A DNA stretch of 64,000 nt from Mycobacterium szulgai (GTDB lineage: Bacteria > Actinomycetota > Actinomycetes > Mycobacteriales > Mycobacteriaceae), in contig NZ_LQPW01000146.1 of NCBI RefSeq assembly GCF_002116635.1, forward strand, positions 1 through 64,000. Direction: 5' to 3'. This document shows, in pieces, positions 1 through 9,518 of the stretch; positions within the stretch are counted from its first letter, which is position 1, and every line of letters begins with the position of its first letter. The position numbers and the translations under genes are program-made. The notes under the pieces were generated by a model, which was given only the letters and a program-made list of their open reading frames with translations, had not been told where the DNA came from and did not search any database.

Positions 1-2460
1 ATCAAGCGGGTGGAGATTTTGTCGGCGGTGCAGCAGCGGGTGCCGGGGTTGCCTGAGGTGGAGACGGCGGCCATGGCTGGGCTGGGCACGCTAAACGAAA
101 TCGCCGACTATTTCCAGGGTCTGCTCACGCCGACATACAGCGCCCCGGGCGGAGACCACCGCCCTTTTGAGTTAGCCGGAGCTGCGATTCCCCGCTACGC
201 GGTGCGTGCGGTCGCAGTTCCGGCTAGCGGAATGGGAATGCCAGGCCTCCACCGCGTCGCCAACGTCGAAATCGTCGGCGGCCCAGATGCCCAAGATGCG
301 AATGCCAACGCATTGGCAGCGACTCTTCGCAACCAAGGAATCCGTGCCACGGTCGTGGCCCACACCACCCCCGACGCCGAAGCTGTCATACATCTTGGCG
401 GACTTGCAAAGACAGCAACCCGGTCCGAAACGCTGGCACTCAACCGGATGGTATTCGCCGACGCCCAACGCGTCGCCGCAAAGTTCCAGGAGCGCGGTGG
501 AACTTTCGTCACCGTCCAGGACACCGGTGGCAGTTTCGGCCTGCTCGGCGATCCCGGCCAACGCGCCTGGGCTGCCGGCATAGCCGGCCTGGCCAAGACC
601 GCGGCACAGGAATGGCCGGCCGCCCAAGTCAAGGCCATCGACCTCGCGGTCGGCAGCCTGTCACCGGTTGCCGTCGCCGAATGTCTCGCGCAGGAGGTCA
701 TGGCCGGCGGCGCCGAATTGGAAGTCGGGCTAGGCAGCCCGCACGGCCGAATCGCCATCGTCGCCGACGAGAAGCAGGTCGCCACGCGCGCGAATCGCAT
801 TGGCCCCCAGGACGTGATCGTGGTGTCAGGTGGTGGGCGCGGGGTCACAGCCGCCTCGGTGGTCGCCCTGGCAGAGCAGACGAAGGCCGGCTTCGTCCTC
901 ATCGGGCGTACCGAACTCGGCGAGGAGCCTGCGGTCACCCGTGGGCTGACCACCGATGCTGAGCTCAAGCGGGCAGTGCTGAGCTGGGCCACCCAACAAG
1001 GGCGCAAGCTCACACCCCGGCAACTGGACTTCGAAGTCCAGCGGATCCTGGCCGACCGCGAGGTGCGCGCCACCCTGAACGCGGTGCAGGGCGCCGGCGC
1101 CCGGGTCCGCTATGCCTCGGTAGACGTCTGTGATACTGCGCAACTCAACGCGTTACTCGACAGCGTGCGGACCGATTTCGGGCCCATCACCGGGTTGGTC
1201 CACGGTGCGGGCGTGCTGGCCGATGCGCCTTTGCAGAAGAAAAACCTGGAAGGATTCGATCGGGTCTTCGACACGAAAGTCGGCGGGCTATGCGCGCTGC
1301 TGGACGCGACGGCCGCCGATTCGTTGAAGCTCATCTGCCTGTTCTCCTCGGTGGCCGCGCGCACCGGCAACACGGGCCAAAGCGACTATGCGATGGCCAA
1401 CGAGATCCTGAACAAGGTGGCCCTGGCCGAGCAAGCCCGCCGCGGTCGGGGTTGCCTCGTCCGCGCGCTGGGCTGGGGTCCGTGGGACTCCGGCATGGTC
1501 ACCCCGGCACTCAAGTCGATGTTCGAGTCCCGCGGCATCACGTTGGTCGAACGTACCGACGGCGCAAAGGCTTTCGTTTCCGAGGTGCTGGACGGACGGA
1601 CAGACCATCCCGAAGTGCTGTTGGGCGGCGGCGTGTCGGCCGGTCCGCCAACGCAACCCATTCCTGCCGCAGGCCGGGCCGCGTTCGTGGTGGCCAATGC
1701 GGCCCGGCAGCCACACGTGCTCGATCACCGCATCAAGGGCAACGTCGTGCTGCCGGTCGTACAAGCGCTGGAGTGGTTTGTGCGGATGGCCGAGGCATGC
1801 CGGCCCGGACACCGCGTGGCCCGGCTGCTCGACGTCAAGGTGCTTCGCGGCGTCGTGTTGCACGACTTCGAACGACACGGTGACCGATTGCTGGTGCGCT
1901 GCGCGCCCGTAGAAGACCAGCCGAATCGACTGCTATGCACGCTGTCCGACTTTTCAGAGTCAACCGCCTACTACTCCGCGATGGTCGAAATCGGTTCGGG
2001 CACAGCACAAGTACCGGCGGGCGCGCAGGCAGCGGGCGGATGTCGTCTGCCGCATGAGGGCGTCCACTACGAGAGCGACGGCGCGCTCTTCCACGGTCCG
2101 GCATTTCAGGTACTCGACGGTGTGGATTGCCAGAGCTCGACCGCCACCGGGTCGCTGCACGGCCTGGCCGCTGCGGGCTGGCGAGACGACGGTTGGGCTA
2201 CCGATCCAGCGGCGCTCGACGGGTGTCTGCAGCTGGCGACGGTGTGGAGTTTTGAACAACTCGGTCACAAGACCCTGCCGCTACGGCTGGGCGAAGTCGT
2301 GCGCTACCGAGCCGGTGCGCTGGGGGCCGGGCTTCGGTGTGTGCTGTCCAACGGTGACGCGCGGAGCAACCGGGCGATCTGCGACATAGACCTCGTCGAC
2401 GCCGAAAACCGTTTGATCGCGGGCGTCAAACGCCTCGAGCTGTACACCTATGGCAGCTGA
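1..2460 (+). CDS. PfaA/Pfa2-type PUFA synthase subunit, 3' part (ACP tail-KR-DH), truncated by window edge
   Basis: The reading frame is open from base 1, so the gene starts upstream. Codon 1 falls just after where the phosphopantetheine serine of an acyl carrier domain would be. The first residues, IKRVEIL followed by PGLPEVETAAMAGL, match the helix after the Ser in Pfa-type ACPs. A ketoreductase follows: Rossmann motif GGGRGVTA near residue 276, catalytic serine near 450 (FSSVAA) and Tyr463 (SDYAMANE). The C-terminal part is a polyketide-type double-hotdog dehydratase with HxxxGxxxxP beginning at His576 and a C-hotdog Asp740 (ALDGC). KS-AT-ACPs-KR-DH is the known PfaA/Pfa2 order, so KS, acyltransferase and further ACPs should lie upstream. 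Only 8 bases separate it from the next megasynthase, so the two are one operon. The family is confident. The lipid product is unknown. Confidence 0.88.
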   Translation: MKRVEILSAVQQRVPGLPEVETAAMAGLGTLNEIADYFQGLLTPTYSAPGGDHRPFELAGAAIPRYAVRAVAVPASGMGMPGLHRVANVEIVGGPDAQDANANALAATLRNQGIRATVVAHTTPDAEAVIHLGGLAKTATRSETLALNRMVFADAQRVAAKFQERGGTFVTVQDTGGSFGLLGDPGQRAWAAGIAGLAKTAAQEWPAAQVKAIDLAVGSLSPVAVAECLAQEVMAGGAELEVGLGSPHGRIAIVADEKQVATRANRIGPQDVIVVSGGGRGVTAASVVALAEQTKAGFVLIGRTELGEEPAVTRGLTTDAELKRAVLSWATQQGRKLTPRQLDFEVQRILADREVRATLNAVQGAGARVRYASVDVCDTAQLNALLDSVRTDFGPITGLVHGAGVLADAPLQKKNLEGFDRVFDTKVGGLCALLDATAADSLKLICLFSSVAARTGNTGQSDYAMANEILNKVALAEQARRGRGCLVRALGWGPWDSGMVTPALKSMFESRGITLVERTDGAKAFVSEVLDGRTDHPEVLLGGGVSAGPPTQPIPAAGRAAFVVANAARQPHVLDHRIKGNVVLPVVQALEWFVRMAEACRPGHRVARLLDVKVLRGVVLHDFERHGDRLLVRCAPVEDQPNRLLCTLSDFSESTAYYSAMVEIGSGTAQVPAGAQAAGGCRLPHEGVHYESDGALFHGPAFQVLDGVDCQSSTATGSLHGLAAAGWRDDGWATDPAALDGCLQLATVWSFEQLGHKTLPLRLGEVVRYRAGALGAGLRCVLSNGDARSNRAICDIDLVDAENRLIAGVKRLELYTYGS

Positions 2461-2468
2461 GCGGGCCG

Positions 2469-5400
2469 ATGATGTCGCGGAGTCCGGTTGTGAAATTTGA
2501 CCCCATCGCGATTGTCGGTCAGGGGTGCATTCTTCCGGGGGCGCTGAACTGTGACGAGTTATGGATCACGGTTCGGCAGGGCCGAGACGTCCTCGGTTCA
2601 CCGGACCCGGAGTACTGGGGCGTATCCCCGGTGCGCATGCTCCGGGACCACAAGGGCGGACCCTCGTTTGACCACACCTGGTCGGAGCGCGGCGGATATG
2701 TGCGCGGCTTCACCGAAATGTTCGATCCCCGCACCTTGCTGCTCGACCCTAAGGAACTCGACGGGCTTGACCCGCTTTACCTGTGGACCATCGAGGCGGC
2801 CAGGCAAGCGATCGAAAGCGCCGGCTGGCGGGCCGGTGAAGTTCCCGGCTCTGCCGGGGTGATACTCGGCAACTTGGTCTACCCGACCAAGACGATGACA
2901 GATCTTGCCGAAAAGGTCTGGCGCGGTGAGCAACATGGCATCGACTGGCGCAACCGTTTCATAGCCGGACTGCCGGCGCATCTGATCGCAAATGCATTGG
3001 GCTTGACCGGTGGCGCTGCCGCTATCGACGCCGCCTGTGCCTCTTCGTTGTATGCCGTCAAGCTGGCTTGCGATCGCCTGCACGACGGCACCGCGGACGT
3101 GATGCTGGCCGGTGGTGCCAATGGGGCCAGCGATCTGTTCATCCACGTCGGCTTCAGCGCCCTGCAGGCACTGAGCCAATCGGGAAGGTCGCGGCCGTTT
3201 CACCGCGATGCCGACGGCCTGGTCCCCGCCGAGGGCGCGGCCATTCTGGTGCTCAGGAGGCTGGAAGACGCGATCGCCGACGGCAGCAACATACTTGGCG
3301 TCATCCGCGGCATCGGTCTCACCAACAACGGAAGAGGGCAAGGGCTGCTGGCGCCGTGGCAGGAAGGGCAAGAGCGCGCGATGCGACTGGCCTACGACAT
3401 GGCTGGCCTTGAGCCACAGGACATTTCCCTTGTCGAGTGCCACGCCACGGGTACTTCACGTGGCGACCTGACCGAACTTCTGACGATGGCGCGCATCTTC
3501 GACGGCACGACGGACGTGCCCATCGGATCGATGAAGTCGAACATCGGCCACACCTTGTCGGCGTCTGGAGCCGCCGCGATCATCAAGGTGATCAATGCGA
3601 TTCAGGCCGGGATACGTCCGGCAACGCTGCACGCTGAGGATCCGCTCTCCTACATTGCCGAGTCACCCTTTCGGCTACTTACCCAAAACGAGCCCTGGAC
3701 TGCCGACGGACCGCGTCGGGCCGCGGTCAACAATTTCGGCTTCGGTGGAAACAACGCGCATCTTCTGCTCGAAGAATGGATCGGTCCGGTCGGGCACTAT
3801 GGCACCGCGCCGAAGCGACCAGCGGGTCAACCCCGAGCTGACGGTGACATCGCAATCGTGGGACTCAGCCTCCTTTTGGGTGACGGCCATGAAACCGCCG
3901 CAGTCGCAGACCATCTGATTACGGGTCAAGCACTGCTGCGCGATGATGGCAGCGGCGGCCGGCGAGCCCAGATGGACAGCATCAGCATCGACTTCAGCCA
4001 AACCTGCTTCCCCCCTGCCGATCTCAAAGAGGCATTACCCCAACAGCTGGCAATTCTCAGCGCAGCGCTCAACATCGACGAGCTGATCCACCGGCTGCCA
4101 GCCGACACAACGAGCGTGTTCGCCGGAATGGGCTGCGATACCGAGGTCACTCGATTCGAACTGCGCTGGCGGTTGGCCGATGCGGTCGAGGACTCCGCCG
4201 AGTTGACACTGGCACGCGACGGTGTCGCGCCGAGCCTGACCGCCGCGGCCGTGGTGGGAACGATGCCCAACATCGTGGCAAACCGATTGAACTGCCAATT
4301 CGACTTACGCGGACCGAGTTTCAGCGTATCGCGAGCACAACTGTCGGGTACTACGGCGCTGGAGCTGGCCGCGGGAGCGTTACGTCGCGGCGAAATCGAT
4401 GCAGCGGTCGTCGGCGCGGTGGATATGAGCTGCGAACCCGTACACGAAGCGGCCGCCCGTGAGTTGCTCGGAACGGACGAGCAGCTCCCCGGCGACGCCG
4501 CCGTCGTGCTGGTCCTCAAGCGGGCTACCGACGCACGGCGTGACCAGGACACGATTCTGGCCATCCTGCCCGCAGATCAACAGCCGCGCGGTGAATCCCT
4601 AAGGCTGGGAAACGCTCCCGGGGCGCTGGATCTCTCGCCGGCCCTCGGTCACGCGCACGCATCTTCTGGACTGGTCGCGGTTGCCGTCGGCGCACTCTGC
4701 GGACTATTGGGCGTACGGCCCGACGGTACTCAGTGGAAATCCCAGGGCAATTCGGTCGTGGTGGCGCTCACCGGATTGGCCGGCCAGGACCAACAACTCG
4801 TCCTGACACCACCGCCGATGAACCACCACACCGACGCGTCGGCCAGATCATTGTTGCCGGCCCCCCGACCCCGCCAGAACACAACAACCTGGCTGCACCT
4901 ACCCGCTCATTCGCCCACGGTGCGGATGCCGACTGCCGCTGTCGCCACGCATGAACCGGAGCAATCTATGACAACACTCCTCCCGACACCCCTCCCGGTT
5001 CCGCCGCCGTTACCCAAGGTTGAAGAGGCATTCGCGCGGGTGCCGCTGGGCGCGGCACTGGACCTGCAGCTACCGCCCGAACCTCTGACGATCCGTCACG
5101 ACTACGGCAAGGTCAGCCCCGCAGCCGCCCGGGCGACGCAAGGCGGCGTCCGCGAACAAACCCGTACCGGAACGCTGTGGAGCGAAACCGATGTCACCGC
5201 CGAAAGTCGTTGGCTACACCGCGGCCGCATGCCGGCCGGCTTCATGCTCGACAGCGGTCTGATCGACTGCATGCCGGTCTCGTGGACGGGTGCGGAGAAC
5301 GCCGACCAGGGTGATCGGATTTATCGGCTGCTTGGCTGTGAAGTGACATTTCTCGGTGGACTGCCCGAGATCGGCGACACCCTACGGTTCGATGTCCAGG

Positions 5401-8400
5401 TAGACGGTCATGCCCGCCTGGCCGACATCCCGCTGCTCTTCTTCCACTGCGACTGCACTATCGACGGTAAAGAGCGGTTGCAGGTCAGAAGCGGCCAGGC
5501 CGGTTTGTTCTCCGCCGAGCAGTTGGCCTCGCCCAGGGGCATTCTGTGGCGACCGGAGGACGAGACAGTCACCGGCCCAATGGAATTCACACCATCGCAG
5601 ACATCGCGCACCTCGCTCGATCGCGCCGAGCTGGAAGCATTGGGCGCCGGCCGGGTGTGGCAGACGCTCGGCACCGGGTTCGAGCGCGCCGCCAGCCACA
5701 CCCGCACGCCATCCGTCCCGGGCAGCGACATGCTGTTCGTCGACGAGGTCACCGAAATCGATTTCACCGGCGGACCCTGGGGCCGTGGCTATCTGCGTGC
5801 GGTAGAGCACGTGAATGTCGACAGCTGGTTCTTCGCCGGGACTCAGGACGACCCATATATGCCGGGCCCACTGATGTATGAGGGCGCAATGCAGGCCATG
5901 GCCGTGTACATGACCGGCCTCGGCATGACCCTGGAGTGCGACGGGTGGCGCTTTGAGCCGGTGCCCTTCGAGACCTACAAATTGCGCTACCGGGGGCAGG
6001 TCACGCCGCACTCGCGCGAGCTGGTCTACGAGGTATTCGTGCGAGAGGTCATCGCCGGTCCGGAGCCCACCCTGTTTGCCGATCTGCTTTGCACGGTCGA
6101 TGGATTGCCGACGTTCCACTGTCGCCGGATGGGCCTGCGGCTCTCGCCCGGCTGGCCAATGGATATGGGCGGTAGCGAGCTGAAAGCTTCTGGACAATCC
6201 AGAGCGGTCGCCGAAGCAGACGGGTTCAGCTTCGATGAGGACGCGATGCTGGCCTGGGCTGGCGGAAAGCCCTCCCTGGCATTCGGGCCCCGCTACCAGG
6301 AATTCGACAACCATCGAAAACTGATCCGACTGCCTGGGCCGCCCTACAACTTCATCTCCCGAGTCAGCGATGTGGCCGGCGACATGGGGGCGATGACGTC
6401 GGGAGCCGTGGTCGTCGTCGAGTACGACGTTCCCTGCGACGCCTGGTATTTCGCTGCCAACGGCCGGCTAACCATGCCCAATGCGGTCCTGATGGAGGTC
6501 GCATTACAGCCGTGCGGCTGGCTGGCAGCCTACGTCGGGTGTCCACTGAGCACCGATTTAGACCTCTACTTCCGTAATCTCGACGGAACCGGTGTACAGC
6601 ACCGCGAAATCACCCCAGCGACTACGACGTTGCGAACCAAGGTGATCCTGAAAAGCATTGCGCAAGCCTCCGACACCATTCTGGTGAGCTTCGACGCCGA
6701 GACATACGCCGACAATGAATTGGCTTACACCATCGACACGGTATTCGGCTTCTTCCGGCGCGACGCACTGGAGCAGCAGGTGGGCCTCCCTGCCACCGGC
6801 GAGCAGCGGGCGGCGCTCGAACTTCCCTGTGAGGCAACGGTTGTCGACCTGACAGCCCCAGGCCGGCGCTCCGCACCGGGACCGCGACTGGCCGAGTCCA
6901 TGCTGGTGATGATCGACCGGGTGACGGGTCGCTGGCCCGACGGCGGCAGCGCCGGTCTGGGGCGGTGGCGTGCCGTCAAGGACGTCGATCCCACCGAGTG
7001 GTTCTTCAAGGCGCATTTCTACCGCGACCCCGTACAACCCGGGTCATTGGGTATCGAGGCATTGTTGCAGCTGTTACAGTTCGCCATGCTCGACCTCGGC
7101 TTGGGCGAAGAAGCGGGGGCGGCAGCGCATTTCGAACCGGTGGCGCTGCACGAGCCGATCACCTGGCGGTATCGCGGTCAGGTGCTGCCGGCGACCAAGC
7201 TGATCACATCGCTGGTGGAGATCACCCGAATCACTCGCGACGACGACGGTATCCTCGCCACAGCCGAAGGCTCACTGTGGGTTGACGGACGGCGAATCTA
7301 TAGCGTGACCAATCTTGCCATGCGTATCAAAGGTCAAGTGCCACTTAGGCGGTCGCCGTTGCCGACCGAGATTCCCGCCGCGCTTCAGGGCGCCACGATG
7401 GAGACCACGATCGATCCTGCCCGCGACCTTTGGATTGCCGATCACTGCCCGACGTACACCATCCCGACCCTGCCGATGATGTCGGTGATGGATCTGTTCG
7501 CACAGGCGGCCGGCCAGGCTTACGGCGCCGCCAAAGTGGTCGAAGTCACCGATCTGCGGGTGGTGCGCTGGATCGTCGTCGACTCTCCGAAACGACTGCG
7601 GGTGGTTATCGAGCCGATGGCGCCGGGACGCTGCGACGCCCGCCTGGAAGTATGGCGCGACGCGCCGAGACCGGTGATGTCGCGCTGGGAAACACATGCA
7701 CACGCCACACTGGTCACCGCGAACCAATACCCCAGCGGCCCAGCCGATCCGCCGCCGTTGCACGACACGGTGCCATTCGCCAACCCCTACGAGACGGGCG
7801 CCATATTCCACGGACCCGCGTTCTCCACTGTGCTGGACGGCGCCCGGATCGGCCGCAACGGCTCGTCGGGGAGGCTTGCCATCAACCGGTGCAAAGTTCC
7901 GGTAGGCCGGCTGCACCCGGGACTGCTCGACGGCGCAATGCACCTCGTGCCACTCGGCGCGTGGAGTGTGTGGACCAACGATGATGTCGATGTCGAATCC
8001 TATGTGGAGGCCAAAGACTCGACCGTGGCGTTGCCGCATCGGGTGCAGTGGGCCCGTTTCTACAGCGACACCCCCCGGGATGGGGAGGTGGATGTGGAGA
8101 TCCGCTGCGTCGGTTTCGACGATGCCGAGAGCCGCATGCCCATGATCGAACTTTGGCTCAGCGCAGGCGGCAACCCCTGGGCCTGCATCCGTGTCGTCGG
8201 GATACTGCTGCCCAAAGGACCTCTCGGCCAGGCCGGCGGACTTCAGCAGCGGGCCTTCCTCGGTCACCGCCGTGCGGTGCCCGCGATGTCGTTGAGTGAA
8301 CGGCTGGAGCCCGGTGTCGTCATGCTCGATGCTGACCGGGTGGCGACGATGAGCTGGCTCAAGGGCACTCTGCAAGCGGTGTATTGCACCGAAAGCATTG

Positions 8401-9518
8401 GCAATAACTTGATTTCGGACGTGGCGGCCAAGGAGGCCGTCGCGTATGCCGCCCATGACGCCATCCATCCCTCGCAGGTTCACACCTCCGTGGGTCGGGT
8501 GTCGTGTCCGGCGTTGCCGCTGGAGCGCATTGCTCTCGAGGTCCACCAAGTACGCCAGGGCGCGTTTCGTGCGGAAGCCTCGCTGCAGACCGACTGGCAG
8601 GCAGTTCGCACCTGGTGGACCGACAAACTGGACATGCCACCGGGCTGGTTCGGCGATCTGCTCAAGTGGGCCTTGCTCTCTCGTTACGCCAGACACGTCA
8701 TCGTCACCGATCCCGATGCGATGGCGGCGGTTCGCGGCCGTCCCGTGTTGCTGCTCGGCAACCACCAGGTGATGATCGAGTCCCTCTTGGCCATGGTGAT
8801 CGCTTCGTGGGTGACCGACACGAAAGTGGTCCCGATCGCCGGCATCAAACTTCAAAACAATTGGATTGGAAAGCTAACCCGCTTCGCGGACGCCCAGGCG
8901 GGACGCGACTTGGGCATCATGCGGTACTTCGATCAACAAACGCCCGAGCAGTTCTTCGGACTGATCGAAGACATCAAATCGGACACCGCCGCCCACGGGG
9001 TGTCGACGTTGGTGCATCCAGACGGCACTCGATATTTCCGGTCGGGTCAGCGGGTCGAAAGGCTTACATCCACCCTGCTGGACATGGCGCTGGAAATGTC
9101 GATGCCGATCGTGCCGCTGTTCTTCGCCGGCGGCTTGCCCGAGGAACCCGTGGATCCAAAGCTCGAAGTGCCCTATCGCCAAGCTGCGCAAGACTATATC
9201 TTCGGCCAGCCGATCATGCCTGACGAGCTGCGGGCATTGGGTTACGCGCACCGTCGCCGACATGTCATCGACGCCATCAATGCCCTGGCCCCATTCAGCG
9301 ACGCGCCGCACGAGCCGAACCTGCCCCTGGAGCGCAAGATCGCCGCAGTTGCCCCGGGTGCGCCCCCGCTGGAGTCGGTGTGGGATTGCATTGAAGACGC
9401 GCTGGATGCGCTGCCGGTCAATTGGCGCAGCACCATCAGCATCGACGATTGGATGGCGACTCGATCAACCCAGCCCTACGCCGGCACCAGCGCAACCGCC
9501 CGGCACCGCGTGCACTAG
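2469..9518 (+). CDS. PfaC/Pfa3-type PUFA synthase: KS-CLF-multiple DH-AGPAT (2349 aa)
   Basis: This is the second Pfa-like megasynthase. Residues 1-450 are a ketosynthase with an intact triad: Cys190 in DAACASS, His325 in ECHATG and His361 in SNIGHT. Residues about 459-770 form a second ketosynthase-like fold in which the Cys position reads SRAQLSG, so it is a chain-length-factor-type domain. A hotdog-like segment (RGRMPAGFM, near 918) follows. Then come FabA-like segments near 1118 (WFFAGTQDDPYMPG, no catalytic His) and 1325 (WYFAANGRLTMPN), and an intact one at His1516 (FFKAHFYRDPVQPG). Next is a polyketide-type DH with His1659 and Asp1821. The C-terminus (about 2080-2260) is a lysophosphatidate-acyltransferase-like domain with NHQVMIE (His2099) and VHPDGTR. 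A fused C-terminal AGPAT is, as I recall, a trait of terrestrial myxobacterial Pfa3. The start is ATGATG 8 bases after the upstream stop, without a clear Shine-Dalgarno. Product chemistry is inference. Confidence 0.88.
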   Translation: MMSRSPVVKFDPIAIVGQGCILPGALNCDELWITVRQGRDVLGSPDPEYWGVSPVRMLRDHKGGPSFDHTWSERGGYVRGFTEMFDPRTLLLDPKELDGLDPLYLWTIEAARQAIESAGWRAGEVPGSAGVILGNLVYPTKTMTDLAEKVWRGEQHGIDWRNRFIAGLPAHLIANALGLTGGAAAIDAACASSLYAVKLACDRLHDGTADVMLAGGANGASDLFIHVGFSALQALSQSGRSRPFHRDADGLVPAEGAAILVLRRLEDAIADGSNILGVIRGIGLTNNGRGQGLLAPWQEGQERAMRLAYDMAGLEPQDISLVECHATGTSRGDLTELLTMARIFDGTTDVPIGSMKSNIGHTLSASGAAAIIKVINAIQAGIRPATLHAEDPLSYIAESPFRLLTQNEPWTADGPRRAAVNNFGFGGNNAHLLLEEWIGPVGHYGTAPKRPAGQPRADGDIAIVGLSLLLGDGHETAAVADHLITGQALLRDDGSGGRRAQMDSISIDFSQTCFPPADLKEALPQQLAILSAALNIDELIHRLPADTTSVFAGMGCDTEVTRFELRWRLADAVEDSAELTLARDGVAPSLTAAAVVGTMPNIVANRLNCQFDLRGPSFSVSRAQLSGTTALELAAGALRRGEIDAAVVGAVDMSCEPVHEAAARELLGTDEQLPGDAAVVLVLKRATDARRDQDTILAILPADQQPRGESLRLGNAPGALDLSPALGHAHASSGLVAVAVGALCGLLGVRPDGTQWKSQGNSVVVALTGLAGQDQQLVLTPPPMNHHTDASARSLLPAPRPRQNTTTWLHLPAHSPTVRMPTAAVATHEPEQSMTTLLPTPLPVPPPLPKVEEAFARVPLGAALDLQLPPEPLTIRHDYGKVSPAAARATQGGVREQTRTGTLWSETDVTAESRWLHRGRMPAGFMLDSGLIDCMPVSWTGAENADQGDRIYRLLGCEVTFLGGLPEIGDTLRFDVQVDGHARLADIPLLFFHCDCTIDGKERLQVRSGQAGLFSAEQLASPRGILWRPEDETVTGPMEFTPSQTSRTSLDRAELEALGAGRVWQTLGTGFERAASHTRTPSVPGSDMLFVDEVTEIDFTGGPWGRGYLRAVEHVNVDSWFFAGTQDDPYMPGPLMYEGAMQAMAVYMTGLGMTLECDGWRFEPVPFETYKLRYRGQVTPHSRELVYEVFVREVIAGPEPTLFADLLCTVDGLPTFHCRRMGLRLSPGWPMDMGGSELKASGQSRAVAEADGFSFDEDAMLAWAGGKPSLAFGPRYQEFDNHRKLIRLPGPPYNFISRVSDVAGDMGAMTSGAVVVVEYDVPCDAWYFAANGRLTMPNAVLMEVALQPCGWLAAYVGCPLSTDLDLYFRNLDGTGVQHREITPATTTLRTKVILKSIAQASDTILVSFDAETYADNELAYTIDTVFGFFRRDALEQQVGLPATGEQRAALELPCEATVVDLTAPGRRSAPGPRLAESMLVMIDRVTGRWPDGGSAGLGRWRAVKDVDPTEWFFKAHFYRDPVQPGSLGIEALLQLLQFAMLDLGLGEEAGAAAHFEPVALHEPITWRYRGQVLPATKLITSLVEITRITRDDDGILATAEGSLWVDGRRIYSVTNLAMRIKGQVPLRRSPLPTEIPAALQGATMETTIDPARDLWIADHCPTYTIPTLPMMSVMDLFAQAAGQAYGAAKVVEVTDLRVVRWIVVDSPKRLRVVIEPMAPGRCDARLEVWRDAPRPVMSRWETHAHATLVTANQYPSGPADPPPLHDTVPFANPYETGAIFHGPAFSTVLDGARIGRNGSSGRLAINRCKVPVGRLHPGLLDGAMHLVPLGAWSVWTNDDVDVESYVEAKDSTVALPHRVQWARFYSDTPRDGEVDVEIRCVGFDDAESRMPMIELWLSAGGNPWACIRVVGILLPKGPLGQAGGLQQRAFLGHRRAVPAMSLSERLEPGVVMLDADRVATMSWLKGTLQAVYCTESIGNNLISDVAAKEAVAYAAHDAIHPSQVHTSVGRVSCPALPLERIALEVHQVRQGAFRAEASLQTDWQAVRTWWTDKLDMPPGWFGDLLKWALLSRYARHVIVTDPDAMAAVRGRPVLLLGNHQVMIESLLAMVIASWVTDTKVVPIAGIKLQNNWIGKLTRFADAQAGRDLGIMRYFDQQTPEQFFGLIEDIKSDTAAHGVSTLVHPDGTRYFRSGQRVERLTSTLLDMALEMSMPIVPLFFAGGLPEEPVDPKLEVPYRQAAQDYIFGQPIMPDELRALGYAHRRRHVIDAINALAPFSDAPHEPNLPLERKIAAVAPGAPPLESVWDCIEDALDALPVNWRSTISIDDWMATRSTQPYAGTSATARHRVH

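Noticed and set aside
7272..8855. A 527-codon open frame antisense to the Pfa3-like gene, and similar long antisense frames elsewhere (for example 51538-52593 against ponA1, 19405-20868 against eccB)
   Set aside because: They lie opposite well-supported genes, show Arg/Gly/His-rich shadow composition and no domain motifs. High GC makes long antisense frames common.
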